A stretch of 64,000 nucleotides of DNA from Piper betle (lineage: Eukaryota; Streptophyta; Magnoliopsida; Piperales; Piperaceae): NCBI GenBank assembly GCA_033002965.1, contig JAURVB010013354.1, positions 1 through 64,000 of the forward strand. The letters run 5' to 3'. How positions within the stretch are numbered: position 1 is the first letter of the stretch; every line of letters begins with the position of its first letter. The translations under genes and the position numbers were made by a program. Below are positions 1-12,236 of the stretch, in pieces. The notes beneath the pieces are model-generated. The model saw only the letters and a list, made by a program, of their open reading frames with translations. It searched no databases and was not told where the DNA came from.

Positions 1-1058
1 ACTGGGTGAGCTCTGCGGATGATTCGGTGAATTCCAGAGATTCCGATTTTCCAGTGGTTTTCTGGCAGCCGCGGGTGGTTTTCCGGCGCCTTCCGGTGGT
101 TTTCCGATGACAATCGTCGGCGGCGTCTATTGGCCGGAAAGTGGTCGTGTTGGGTACCCTCGGAACCGGCTCGGCGAGCCCAACTCATCTACGAAGCCGA
201 TGTGGCCAACGGAGGTGGCGGCTCGCCGGAAAATGCGTAAAACAGAATTGGCGGTGATGGTGGCTAGATCCGGCCGGCCACGGCGGCGATGCCCTCCGTT
301 CCGGTTGGGGAAGGTCGCTGGAAGGCTGAGGGTGTTGAGGCGACCGACCGATCGCGGCGGTACTGGTCGCCGGTGGCGGAATCGGCGACGGAAGTGCAAC
401 GCGGGGCGCGGCGTTGCGGCATGGCCGCCTTGCGTCGCGGCGGTCCGATGGGGGCTGGACCTGGTCGGGGCAGCACGGCAACGTCGTCGCGGGGCTAGGC
501 GGCGACTATCTGCGGCGGGGCGGCGCCGGCAGTGACGGTGGCGATGCACACAAGGGCGGCGTTGGGCGAGGGTTTGGGGAAGAAAAGAAGGGCGCGGGGG
601 TGTGTGGTGGCAAAGTCGTAAATATTACATGACTCGTCTTCGACTCGAGTCAAAAATAATATTTAAGTCGTAAAAAAATTCCAAAAAAATGAGAAAAATC
701 CCATAAAATCAAACAACACCAAAAAATCATAATGATATGCTCTAGAACTATCAACCCACCCAAAATGCCCGTAACGCGTCCTAACGAGGGTATACGGCCT
801 AAAACTAATTCTACGATCCATTATATATCATAATAAAAAAAAATGAACTGCATACTCTCATATATTCTGATAACTCATTCTTTTCTGCTGTGTTCATGAC
901 GTTATCATCATATACTTAGGTACACATGACCCTCATGGCTCATACACGAGACCGGCGTCGGCTTAGTACACGTGTTCTGAAACTGACTCGACTCGAAAAT
1001 ATCGGTCGAACCGACCGGTTTTGAATATAAAACCCTGACTCGAATCGTGGGTTTTACA
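1..1058 (-). mobile_element. Inverted 5' portion of a long gypsy-like LTR
   Basis: Read on the minus strand, this matches the start of the LTR at about 9452-10480 on the plus strand. The shared order is a terminus TGTAAAACCC followed by CGATTCGAGTCAGGGTTTTA, a 'gatgataac' stretch, an AT-rich block, then a GC-rich block with many CCGGC-type words. The LTR edge (GGGTTTTACA on the plus strand) is at 1049-1058. The part beyond the GC-rich block lies outside the window. The GC-rich ORFs here, on both strands, are arginine- and proline-rich and have no recognisable domain, so I treat them as chance ORFs. The family assignment to long-LTR gypsy elements is inference from LTR length and ends. Confidence 0.55.
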
Positions 1059-1442
1059 CTTGTGCTCTTCTTCCAACGGCACACAAGTTTCTCAAAGTCC
1101 TTTCAATCTTTGGATCACAAGAAGGCAAGGGTGACTGCACTAATCTATACATAAACAATTGATAATAAATAAATGATAACAAGTAAGAAGACATCGAGAC
1201 TGGCGTCGGCTCAGTTCACGTGTTCTGAAACTGACTCGACTCGAAAATATCGGTCGAAACCGACCGGTTTTGAATATAAAACCCTGACTCGAATCGTGGG
1301 TTTTACACTTGTGCTCTTCTTCCAACGACACACAAGTTTCTCAAAGTCCTTTCAATCTTTAGATCACAAGAAGGCAAGGGTGACTGCACTAATCTATACA
1401 TAAACAATTGATAATAAATAAATGATAACAAGTAAGAAGACA
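947..1442. repeat. Tandem duplication, two units of about 248 bp
   Basis: The segment starting CGAGACCGGCGTCGGC at 947 recurs at 1195 as CGAGACTGGCGTCGGC. The two copies stay nearly identical to the shared end GTAAGAAGACA. Each unit contains the LTR edge GGGTTTTACA plus about 130 bp of flanking DNA, so the duplication spans the boundary between LTR and host DNA. The few differences, such as one extra A in unit 2, suggest it is fairly recent compared with the surrounding LTRs. Confidence 0.85.
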
Positions 1443-1559
1443 ATGATATAGTATTTTTTCCTTATTTCTTTTTTTTATTTTTTAAAAAATAATCACACTA
1501 AAATCTAAAAAGAAAAGAAAAACACTCAAAATTCTAATCCTAAATTAACTTAGAAAATT

Positions 1560-2740
1560 CAATATCCTCGGCGCCAAAAACTTGTTCGAATAATTTTAGT
1601 GACATGCTTAAGTATACATGGTCGAAACAAGTAATATAATGATAAATTCGAGTATCGTTCCCACAGAGAGATGAATTTCCTTAAATTAATTAGAGAAAAT
1701 AATATTAAGAGAAAAACAAAAATAATTGACTTAACTAAATCTAAATAATAACTTTAAATAAAAGGAGAAGTTAAAATAATAAAACTCGTTTTAGGGTCAA
1801 ATTTCCCTTAACATGAATTTAATCTTCATCAAATATTCCTCTTATCTTTGATTCCCTTGGATTGTCGATATAGGATAATTATATGGCATGGTGGCTCCCG
1901 CTCTTTCATGCTTCATTTATTTTGCTTCAATTTCTACCTCCAAGTGATAATTAATTAATCAACAAAATAATGCATTAAGATTTACTTTACAATCACATAC
2001 GGTGTTGTGTATCTCCCAACCACAATGACAAACAAGTTAAAAGACTCGTCGTATGATGAATTATCTATGACAATCTAATTAATTTCATCCAAAATCTAAT
2101 TAAACCTCATGATCTAAGAAATAGGTGATCAATCTACTCTTAGCATTTAAAACATGATAATTCAAACAATCTGATTGAATAAAAGAGTAAAAGTTTGTAA
2201 TAAATTCAATTAAATCATATTAAGTTCCATTCTTCTCTAGAACGAAATATAAGACTACTCCATAATAAAAATAAAAAACATTATAAAGAAGAAAGTAATT
2301 TTTATTATGAAAGAGAAAGAAATTACAAAAATTAGAAATATTTTCTTTCACGAAACTGCTAAGCCAAAAATTGAGATATGATATCTCAAACAACAAATGA
2401 CCACCCTTTATATAGAAGTGGAGATACAAGAATTCCAAGAGTGTGTTCACAAATCAACATAGTCTAATGAATTATGATGTCCCTTCAAATTTCCAACTCC
2501 TCGACTCCATTAAACACCATAAATTGTAGCCATTAGGTGGGGCCAAGTGTCATGACCATTCAATTCCAAAGCTTAATTTATTCATCTTTTTCTGCATTAA
2601 AACACCAAAATTAAGCATATCTAATAAAATATTATTAACTAGAAAAATAAAGTAAAATATCACTTAATTAATAAAGTTTATATCTGGGAACTACAAAATC
2701 ATATTAAAACCATGGGTAAATATTATATATTTTAAACACT
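1560..2740 (-). mobile_element. Athila/Tat-like LTR remnant
   Basis: At about 1569-1580 the plus strand reads CGGCGCCAAAAAC, the complement of the TTTTTGGCGCCG motif found at the primer-binding junction of Athila-type gypsy elements. The next few hundred bases contain 'gtcgaaacaagtaat' and 'gagtatcgttcccacagagag', word patterns I associate with Athila/Tat LTRs read in reverse. No internal coding part is visible on either side, so this is a solo or truncated LTR. The far end near 2740 is uncertain because a tandem duplication begins there. The family call is from memory of motifs, not a search. Confidence 0.4.
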
Positions 2741-3080
2741 TAACACTGGTTCAGGCCAGTTGCCCGACATATATATGATAGATACAACAGAACATGAGTT
2801 ACTAGTGTATAGACGAGGTATACAAATGATTTTTGTATAAGTTAGCTAGGGTTTTAAGCACTTAACACTGGTTCAGGCCAGTCTCGAGTTGGTTCGAGCG
2901 AGCTCGAGCCAGACCAGTTTTTAGACCAAGAGTATGGGGCCTAGATAGCCATATGAGTATGTTATGGTAGCTGAGTATGCCCGACATATATATGATAGAT
3001 ACAACAGAACATGAGTTACTAGTGTATAGACGAGGTATACAAATGATTTTTGTATAAGTTAGCTAGGGTTTTAAGCCTAG
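2738..3080. repeat. Partial tandem duplication, period about 217 bp
   Basis: A block of about 98 bp beginning TGCCCGACATATATATGATA occurs at 2761 and again at 2978, apparently identical. A shorter word, CACTTAACACTGGTTCAGGC, occurs at about 2738 and 2858 in front of divergent sequence. The pattern suggests unequal exchange or slippage near the 5' side of the LTR that follows. No coding sequence is involved. Confidence 0.8.
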
Positions 3081-4433
3081 ATCTAGGCCGTTGTAGCGTT
3101 TAGTATCTGTTTGATATTTTCTGGGTACCTAATTTACATGCATCTTAGAGATTTGGAACTACCGGATTGCCCTTGTGGGCCTAACTTGATTGAGTATAAA
3201 ATTCTTTTTACCCAATTGGGTTTAGGGTTTTGAGGTCCATTTAGTCTTCTTACCTCGATTTCCGCCTATAGAGTCGCTTTTAGAACTCGAGTCAATTTTG
3301 ACTTTGGACGGTCTTGATCCAAGCTTTTCGTTTATATATATATATTACATATACCCATAGGTAGGCCCCACTAGGCCACGAGTTGTCAAACGTCCCGATC
3401 ATGCATGGCAAGATCTGAGCCATACACTTAGCCTTAGCTACACCCATTTATTGCTAGACTTCCCCATGATTTTACATGATTTTCACCTTGACACTGTGGC
3501 CACTTTGGCTCACCACCGGCGAGACCTTTGTCCTCCTTCGGTCACTAGATTGGTACGGCCATGACCACATCGCGATTAGCTATGAGTTCATACCCACCAT
3601 CACCACCGGTGCCGCTGAGCATGCCGCCGGTGACGGTATTTTTTGGAGTCATTTTCCGCCGCTGCTGCCACCCTTTCGAGCCATTTTTCGGTGCTGGCGA
3701 GTGTCCTCGAGAGAAGCCGACCACCCCAGTAGCTTCCCCTCACCAAGATCTTTCGTTTGAGACTGACATTGATGTCCGCCATGGCCACGATTACCGCCAG
3801 TGACGTTGCCACACCGGCTGTGATACTGCACCTTTTTGGCTCTTTTTCGGCCAGCTAGTGGCCGGACTCCGCCGATCGTCACAACCAGCACCTCCACCTT
3901 GACACTCTTGTCGACCTCAACTTGCGGCGACCCCGGCCGTGCAGCCGTTGGCATTTTTCGGCAATGGGCACCACCGCCCTCTGTCCCCAACTGCCCGCGT
4001 TTGTGTTCGCTTGGCTGTGTCGAGTCCATCAGCTGGCTAGTCTGTGACCGAATCCATCAATCAGGCCCATGTCCAAATCCAGTTGAAGTCCGCCCAGTCA
4101 ACCCAGCCCATTTTCTAGTTAATCGACATCAGGTTGGTTCAGCCCATTTGGCTCAGTTTGGTTCAGCTCAGTTCAGTCTGGTTCAGCTCATTTTCAAATC
4201 ATTTGCATCCGTTCTTGCACCGTTTTCGATAATTCAAGAACCATATATTAGTTTAGATGTATATTCACATGATTTGGAATTTCTAGATGTTATAATTATT
4301 TTTCTTTATTTAATAATTAATTTATTTTTTATTATTCATGTATTTATTGATTATAATGCATGTTTATGTGTTTACTTATTATTATTAATGATATATTTAA
4401 TTATTCATAGAAATCTTATTTATGTTTACTAAA

Positions 4434-4434
4434 T

Positions 4435-4483
<49 letters not shown>
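4434..4483. repeat. (TG)n(TA)n microsatellite
   Basis: A run of TG dinucleotides (about 4434-4457) passes directly into a run of TA dinucleotides (about 4458-4483) inside LTR copy A. A second TA run lies at about 4843-4866. It is likely length-variable and has no coding role. Confidence 0.95.
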
Positions 4484-4630
4484 TGTGTTTGTTCGCGTGT
4501 ATGTTATTAGTTAATTATATTGAATTATGCATTCTTGTAACATATAACTATGATATTATTATTATTCATGATTAATGAGTATTAACTATTTATTTATTTA
4601 TTTATATGTTTACTAATACAAGTTTATGTT

Positions 4631-4835
4631 TAGGGCTGTTAATTGAGTGAGCCAGCTCGTGAGTATTTAGCGTTCGACTCGATTTGACTCAACTTAAAAA
4701 TAGGCATTTAAATGCTTGAACTCGAATTCGACTTGAACTCGAATCCTTCGAGCTGAGTTTGAGCAAGGCAGTGTTTGACTCGACTCGGTTATAACTCGAA
4801 CTCAACTCAATAAAATAATATAATAATATAGTCTT

Positions 4836-4866
<31 letters not shown>

Positions 4867-5252
4867 CTAATAAGTTTAATCGTAACTAGTTATATTTATT
4901 TATATACAATATAATATCAAATTAGTGAGATAGTAGGTATTCAAGTTGAAGGCTTGGAGGTTGTGGGTTCAATCCATGTTGACTTTATTTTTTTAATAAG
5001 TTACTTTCCACTTTACAATTGAGCCGGTTTCGAGCTCACAAACGAGCTGTGTTCGAGCTCGCCAAAATTAAATAGTTTAAGTATATTCGAGCTCGAGTTG
5101 AGCTTGAACAACATAAAACTATTTGACTCAAGCTCGAGCATGCATGTTCAAAACTCATTCGATCTTAAGCCAAGTTTGTACAAACTTTGAACTATTTGAG
5201 CCGAGTTCGAACACAAGTCAAGCTCGGCTCGCTCGCTCGTTTAGCAACCCTA
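4631..5252. mobile_element. MITE-like insertion with imperfect terminal inverted repeats
   Basis: The left end reads TAGGGCTGTTAATTGAGTGA. The right end, read in reverse complement, is TAGGGTTGCTAAACGAGCGA, a diverged inverted match. The body is rich in GAGCTCGAG/CTCGAACTC words and includes 'gtgggttcaatcc', close to a tRNA B-box. The corresponding position of LTR copy B lacks this block. I see no exact target-site duplication: the flanks TATGTTTA and TATATATG are only similar. A non-autonomous hAT-type element is the best guess; a tRNA-derived SINE is the alternative. Confidence 0.5.
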
Positions 5253-6418
5253 TATATGATCATATTTACTCGTGTTTACCCGTGTATTAATATAGTATAA
5301 TTATATTATTATTTTATAATTAGAGTATTATCTATGTTCATGTTTTTATCTAATTATCTATGAGTGCATTTCTTTGTTTATTTATTTATTATTATTATAT
5401 CTAGATTTGTGTGCCACGTGTATAGTTATAGGTTGTTTGTACTATTTTCTTTATTAAGATGTATTGATGATATGAGCACACATCACGGGCATGCATCATA
5501 TTGGGATGCTAGTATTTTACTTAGCAGTGGGTTTTGATGTAGATTAGGGAGCCGAGCTCGCCGTAGATGTATTGATGTGCTTGGAGCTTGGACCACATGT
5601 CCATAGGACTCTCTTTTTACTTGATCTTTGCTTGACTCCCTATGTATTGAGTTTAATCATGTTTTGGATGTACGATGACATAGGTGGCATTTTATTGGAT
5701 CTCTCTAATGTCAGGCCTTTTAGCCTTGTTTTCTATACATGTTTAATAAAACTACAAGGATGAGATACCTTGTTGGTTTTCGAACTTAAGTTCTAGAAAT
5801 ATATGATACAAGGCTCTTCCCTAAACCCATTATATAAGTACACGTTTTATTTTACGTATTTCACGAATAAGAGAGCGAGTGGCATGGAGATATGTATGGA
5901 GTGCACTAGTACTCCTTCAAACCCTGAGGTAGTGCAGTGTATGAAGGCGTAAGAGTTGTATGTATGAATATGAATATTAGCCTTGCATGTGAGCCGATAC
6001 TTGTTTAAGTATGTTTACTTACCACCCAGTGTGAGTCAATTCTGAACTTTCATAAGTTTCCGTGGGTAATGGAATACCCATTTGCCAATTTTTACTAGTT
6101 ATTTTTGGACTAGTAACACTTTTTACTAACATTTTTAATATTATATATGTAGGTCTTGTAATCCTGAGTCGACTTTGGTGGGAGGACAGATAAATGTTAC
6201 ACTCACTTGAGCTCAACGGAATTATTTTCTTCTTACTTTTATTTATATTCAATGTGTTTTTACGAATATTTAACAATATCTTCCATTCTCATGACACCAA
6301 GAGTGTTTCAATTTATTTTATCGATCGAGGTTTACCGACTAACAACTTTAAACATGACTCGGTTCGATCGTAACATTTCTGATTCAGTTTTCAGATAAAT
6401 CAAAATCGGGGTGTTTTA

Positions 6419-9000
6419 TATATATATATATTGTATAGATTCTAGGTGGACCCCACTGGGCCCCCAATCAACTAGATGACTGGATTGAGCCATGTGACAA
6501 AATCCGGTCTGTCCACATCATCCCTAGCAAAGCCTTCCGTTTTCCTAAGATTTCTCCCACATTTTGAAGCATTTTTAGCCCTAGCGTTGCCGCCACTTTG
6601 GTTCACCATTGGCAAGACTTCGGCCACCCTCTAGCTACCATGACTACCTTGAGGCAGACTATCAACCCACACGCTCCACCATCAACGGTGTCACTGCAAT
6701 TGCCGCTGGCAACGACATTTCATTCATTGGATTTCCACTGCTGCCATCACTTTTGGGGCATTTTTGGGCACCAACGACCTCCCATTTGAGTCCAGATAGC
6801 TTCCCCTAATAGAGACCTTCCATTTGAGTCCAGGCTTGACCTTCGCCATGGCCTTGATCGTTGCCGGCGAATCCACCATTCCCGATGGCTGATCCTCTTC
6901 TTCCCAACTATTTTTCAGCCAGCTACTTGATGGACTCCGTTGACCTCCACTTCCATCACCATGGCCCTCGTCATGCCCCATCGATCCTGGCCAACGGCGA
7001 CCACAACTTTGCTGCCATTGGCATTTTTCGGCGATGGGCATACAGACAGGCAAGTCAGAACAATTTCCACGTTTAGCGCCGTTCGCATCCTCCTATCCAG
7101 AATGTGTCCACCTGTGCGTGCCCGAGTCCAGCACAGCCCAACTAACAGTTAACTCAGACTGAGTTAACTAGGCTCAACACGGTCCAATTCGGCTGGATGA
7201 CTCGACAAGCTATTTTAGTCTGTTTTCACCCATTTTCATCCATTTTCGGTAATTCGACACTCTCTACATTAGTTTAGATGTATATCCATATTATTTAACA
7301 CACTTTGGTATGATGAGTGTTTTTATTTATTTATTTATTATTGATTTATTTCTTGTTGTTTATGTGCTTGTTGTGTATGATACATGATTTTATAATTATT
7401 TATTATTGTTGATCATGTATTTACTTATTAATATTATTCTTATTCATTTTTATCTTATTTCATTTAATAAATTAATTAATTATCATTTATTTGCTCTTAC
7501 ACATGTTATTATTTATTCGTGTTTGGTTGTATATTCATATGTTTGATATTTATATAGTTATTATTCATGATTAATTGCTATTAACTATTTATTTATTTAT
7601 TTACATACTCATTTATGTATTAATATTTACTCGTGTGTAGTCGCACAATTATTTAGTGTTATTTATATTATTATTGTTATCCTTGAATAGTATTTTATTT
7701 ATTTTTACATATTTATTATTCATTTATACATATTCATGAGTTTATTTATTTATTTATTAAATGCCTATTTATTTATTATTAATTAATTTAATTATTTATT
7801 TATTTTCCTGAGTGTTCAATTTGTTATTTACTAGTTGTTATTTATTCCTTGATGTTTACTTGAGTACTATTTTTTTTTCTTTTATTATTTAGCTTGTTTT
7901 ATCTATTTATTTATTTATTGTGTATGTGTGCCTCATTTTGCATGCGAGACATTATTCATTTATTTTCCTTGCATTGCCTTTTGTTTGAGTTGATGTTATT
8001 GTTGACGTGAGCACATATGACGACGATGCATTATATGCAGTTACCAGTCCGTTGCTTAGCATTGCGTTCCGATGTAAGTTTTGGAGTCCGAGCTCTTATA
8101 GATGTGACGTCATGCTTGGAGCTTGGACCTCAGGTCTCTTAGGACTCTTCTCAGCTTTATTGCCCAACTCTATCATGCATTTGATTTTCAGATCGTACGA
8201 CATGTTCAGCGATTGTTTTATCTGACCCCATTTAGCACGGGCCATCTAGAAGTATTTTACTTCCTTGATTAATAACCTTCGAGGATGCGATAACTCATGT
8301 TGTTTTTGAACTTAACTCTACCTCATGTTTCCATTGGGCCTACATATATGATCTCCTTCCTAGACTTATATACAGTTTTTTATTGAGTGTTTAGTGAGCT
8401 GAGAGTTGGTGGACTTGACCTTATGTATACTGTAAGTGAGCACATACGTAGCTCATATCAGGCTCTGGATTAGTGAGAGGATTATTCCATTCATGAGGAA
8501 TCCTCACATCTCTATGTCTTGAGATTCCTCACACCCAGAAAGGCATGAAGTAGATGGGTACTACTGTGTATAGCTCATGTCTAGATTATGGTATCAGAGG
8601 GTATTAAAGGGGACTTCGTGAGAGTACTTAGCTTTGTGCTCTATGCTAGGAGTTATATGGAGGTATTGAGAGGGCTTATGATATGCGCTTTTCCCTAGAG
8701 CGAGACCTGTTATTGCTGAGAGTGGCTCAACACCAGTTCAGTTTGGCATGCTATTTAGTCCATAGTTGATGACTTTTCAGTAGATGCCCTTTGAGTGTTC
8801 CTATGGAGTTATATATTAGTTTTCTTTCTCATGAAAGTCAGATTCCACTTGTCAATTTGTATTAGTTATTTTTCGAGTCAGTGATACTTGTTGTTGACGG
8901 TTATCTTATTATATATGTAGGTCTTGTGTTCCTATGTGTTGGGTCAGGCTTGATGGAAGAACAGATAGTTGCTATGTACATTGGTGCTCAAAGTGCTGAT
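6419..9000 (+). mobile_element. Long gypsy-like LTR, copy B (5'-truncated)
   Basis: This begins abruptly in a TA run and joins sequence equivalent to about 3340 in copy A: 'ggtggaccccactgggc' here versus 'gtaggccccactaggcc' in A. It then follows the same order: GC-rich block (6590-7140), TTAGTTTAGATGTATATCCA (about 7270), TTATTTATT tract, 'attagttatttttcgagtcagtgatac' (about 8858) and 'atatatgtaggtcttgtg' (about 8912). The 5' part of the LTR is missing. The 3' end is not sharply visible. ORFs in the GC-rich block on both strands show no domain and are not genes. Confidence 0.45.
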
Positions 9001-9134
9001 GTTTTTCTTTCTTGATTTTATTTTCTTTGATGCATGTTTTTGTATATTTATTTGATGTATCATGATGTATGCTCTAACCAGCTTTTGTAGCTTTACTTGA
9101 ATAGTATTGCTTGCCCTGCCCTTTTTGTTGCCTA

Positions 9135-9260
9135 GTTATATATAGTTTGTATGTGCGAGCCATGACCTTAGTCTCTCATGGTTCTTAGCTTGCTTTTTGT
9201 ACCGCGTACTTATATATAGTATGTATATGCGAGCCACGACCTTAGTCTCTCCTAGTATTA
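9135..9260. repeat. Short direct repeat, period about 77 bp
   Basis: 'tatatatagtttgtatgtgcgagccatgacc' (about 9135) recurs as 'tatatatagtatgtatatgcgagccacgacc' (about 9212), both followed by TTAGTCTCTC. It lies in the non-coding gap between LTR copies B and C (about 9000-9451), where I see no gene. Confidence 0.7.
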
Positions 9261-9451
9261 GAGTATAATTCCATGATACATGACCTTAGTCTCTTCCGGT
9301 ATAAGTGGAACGAGTAACCATGGCCGAGTGTTTACTTACCATAAGAACAACATCATCTAAGAATAAGAGTACCTAAAGGTTGAAACAAAGTATAAAAATT
9401 GGATCATAGATCTACATCTTTTAAAGTTCAACCTCTTAGCTGCATTGAGGG

Positions 9452-12236
9452 TGTAAAACCCATGATTCGAGTCAGAGTTTTACATTAGCGAAGCAGTCGG
9501 TTCAGCCGTCGATTTGGGTTGAGTCAATTTCATAACAAGTTTATTAAGATGAGGCCGGTTGTGTGTTATGAGCGATTCAAGTATATGATGATAACGACAG
9601 AAAAATGATGAGAAATGAGTTTTAGAGTAAATGATAGTATGTAGTTATTTTTATATATTTGAACGTTAGAATTTTTTTAGGGCAAAAAATGCATTTGAAC
9701 GTGTTAGATAGTAGTTTGGCGGGGTTGTTAGTCATATAACATGTTATTTTGATTTTATTGAGTGTATTACATTTTATGGTATTTTTCTATAATTTTTTTG
9801 GATTTTTTAAAATTTATTAAGAGTTAGTTATTATTTTTGACTCGATTTGGAATCGAGCCAACTTTTAATTACAAGATTGCCATTCAACTCTTTACCACAA
9901 AGTTTCCTCCCTCCTCCTCGGATCACCGGCCCAATGCAGCTACGGACACCAAATTCGGCCTCCGCACCACCGTCGATCGATGCTGCCGACCTCTGTCAGA
10001 GTGTCACCGAGCTGCCCCCCACCATCCCGGTCGCTGTAGACGTAGACCGGCAACGGAGTTGGCCTCGGGAGTGTGGCGCGAGCACATGACTTCCTTGCAT
10101 CGTGGAGGTCAGGCGTCGCCTTGCTGCCGCTGACGCCATCCCTCAGCCCAGAGGAACACTTTCCCTCCCCGTGTGCCACCGCCTAGACCAGTACAAGGCC
10201 AATCGGGCAAGCTGAGCAACCTTGACTGACCACGGCCTCACAGTGGTTGCGTCAGGCTTGCTGAGTCAATGCTAATCCACAAGCCCGACCACCTTGCCAA
10301 AAAATTCGCCAAAAAATCACCGCAAAATTGTTGGAAAACTAGATTTGCTGGAATTCAGCTGGATTTTTGCCGTATTCATCTAGCCAAACCCGATCGAACT
10401 TCGGACGCTACCAGGTGCCGAATTTGAGTCCCAAAATGCGTGACAAGCCCTATTCATCACCAACTGTTGACAATGCAAGGTATAATTACCTTCGGCCTAA
10501 TTAATTAAAATTGATAATTTTTAGCACACCATACTAGGATTTGATTGATTGACGTGGTAAAATATTTTAGTTGTGAATAAAATGAATTTGTATGATTTGA
10601 ATGATATGAAATAATTGCTAATGAAGTGATTAGGTAAATTAAGGAGTTGCTAATTAACTAAAATGTAATTTAGAAAGACATGATGTTGATTAATGTGAGT
10701 GCATTGATATGTGTGTAACTTTTAGGATTGTGTGAATTTTAGATTTGATCGTAGTAGGACCTCACCGCTTAGGCACATGGACAAGATTGAAGCTTCTACC
10801 AAGTCCATTTAGGAGTTGCTTTTAGTTTGACCTTCTCACTCTATCGTGATTTGATTTGATAGGTAAGCGGACATGTCAAGTAGTGGATTTATCGTATCCT
10901 ACTCCACACGGGTCATTTAGTTGTATAAATTTCCAAATTAATAACCCTTAAAGATAAGATCTCTTCAGCTTGTTTTAGAAAACTCAGATCGAGATCATGA
11001 TGCCTTCATGCCTAATATATTATAATCCCTACCGAGACCTATATCTATATATATATATATAGTTTTTGGGTTTTATAGTGAGATGTGAGACAAGGGGGAA
11101 AATCGACTCGCGTGCACTACTAACAGTTGCATGTGCCAGTCAAAGAGGACTATTGGTGGTTACATTCATGAGGGGTCTTGACAACTCTATATTTTGAGTT
11201 CCTCAAACATGGAGAAGTATGGAGGACTACGGGTACTGCAATGCAATGCATGTCTAGACTTGTGGATTCAAACGGTACTGAAGGCGCTTGCTTGAGAGTA
11301 CTTGGCCTCTGTGCTCAAGGTCAGGAGTTATACGGAGGATGTAGAGGGCTTTAGTAGAATGGTTTTCACGAGCATGAGATAGTTTTAAAATGCCGAGGCA
11401 TTTGATGAGTCAGAATGAGACGTAATTCAAGCTAAGGCTTGCAGCTCCTAATTAATGTCCTTATGAGTGATTCTATTGAAGAAGCATATGATTGATTTTA
11501 TTTAATATGAGAGTCAGCTCTCATGTGCCAGTTTGATTATAAGTTATTTCTAGACCAGTAACACTTGTTACTAACTTTTTGTATTATATATGTAAGTGAG
11601 AACCTGAATGACTGAGCATTGTTGAGACTGTGGAGGAGCAGCAATGCAACTTGCACATATGTACCTGCCGAGATGGAATGAAGAATGTGGTGTGATAAAT
11701 TGTTGTTAGTGGTTATGGATATATATGTTGGAATGGTTATTGCAAGAATGTTGTGAGAAAACCATGAAATGTTTTGTGTGTGATTATTATCGTGAATAGA
11801 ACTAAAAAAGCTAAGCAATGGAGTCCATACTCGACTTAGTAGAATAAAAATGATTATAATGTGAATGTTGTGAGAGAAACGGCATGTTTTGGCAACATTT
11901 TATATTTTATCTCTACGTATATATATTGTTTGTTGTGATAGGGTGGTCCCTATTGCACTTTTAGGGGAGACTGTCCATTTTGTTTTAAAAATTGTTATTT
12001 TTCAAACTTTTAATATATTTGTCTTGTTTTGAATATGAATTGCATATCATGGCATTCATCTAGATCAATGATAAAATCTAAACATCTCATCCATGCATTT
12101 AATGTTTACATCACCATATTGAGACACCGAGGGTCGATCCATGTTGGCTTGATCGAATTAAGTAGATTAGCAGACAGTTTAATTGTTGGTAGAATTTTCG
12201 ATCCAATTCGCGGGTGAACCAAATTGGGGTGTTACA
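9452..12236 (+). mobile_element. Long gypsy-like LTR, copy C (probable solo LTR, 2.8 kb)
   Basis: It starts TGTAAAACCC and ends GGGGTGTTACA, so both edges are visible and form a short inverted repeat. The internal order matches copies A and B: an AT-rich start, a GC-rich block (9900-10480), the 'ttatttctagaccagtaacactt' segment near 11545 and 'atatatgtaag' near 11585. The terminal 4-6 bases are TG...CA as expected of LTRs. Immediately downstream (GGAGGTGTTG) there is no primer-binding site, which fits a solo LTR. The flanks are GAGGG and GGAGG, similar but not a clean duplication. GC-rich ORFs inside lack domains. Confidence 0.55.

Larger units (their letters stand above)
3080..6418 (+). mobile_element. 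Long gypsy-like LTR, copy A
   Basis: This is paralogous to the copies at 6419-9000 and 9452-12236. Shared landmarks in order are a GC-rich block with CACCGGC/GCCGCC words (3480-4100); the phrase TTAGTTTAGATGTATATTCA (about 4250); an AT-rich TTATTTATT tract; a 'tactagttatttttggactagtaacac' type segment with 'atatatgtaggtcttgt' (6090-6160); and an end resembling GGGGTGTTTTA (6409-6418). That end is like the GGGGTGTTACA end of copy C. Such multi-kb LTRs suit chromovirus (Del/Tekay-type) gypsy elements, but no internal domains adjoin it. The 5' edge is not defined. A MITE-like insertion and a TG/TA microsatellite lie inside. Confidence 0.5.

Noticed and set aside
107..632. Several long GC-rich ORFs on both strands
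   Set aside because: They overlap in all frames, are Arg/Pro/Gly-rich without domains, and lie in the GC-rich block of an inverted LTR.
3476..4432. ORFs of 94-198 codons in LTR copy A
   Set aside because: The same block in copies B and C does not keep these frames, and the C-terminal part is a hydrophobic translation of an AT-rich tract.
6598..7152. ORFs in the GC-rich block of LTR copy B
   Set aside because: No domain, no conservation of frame with copy A.
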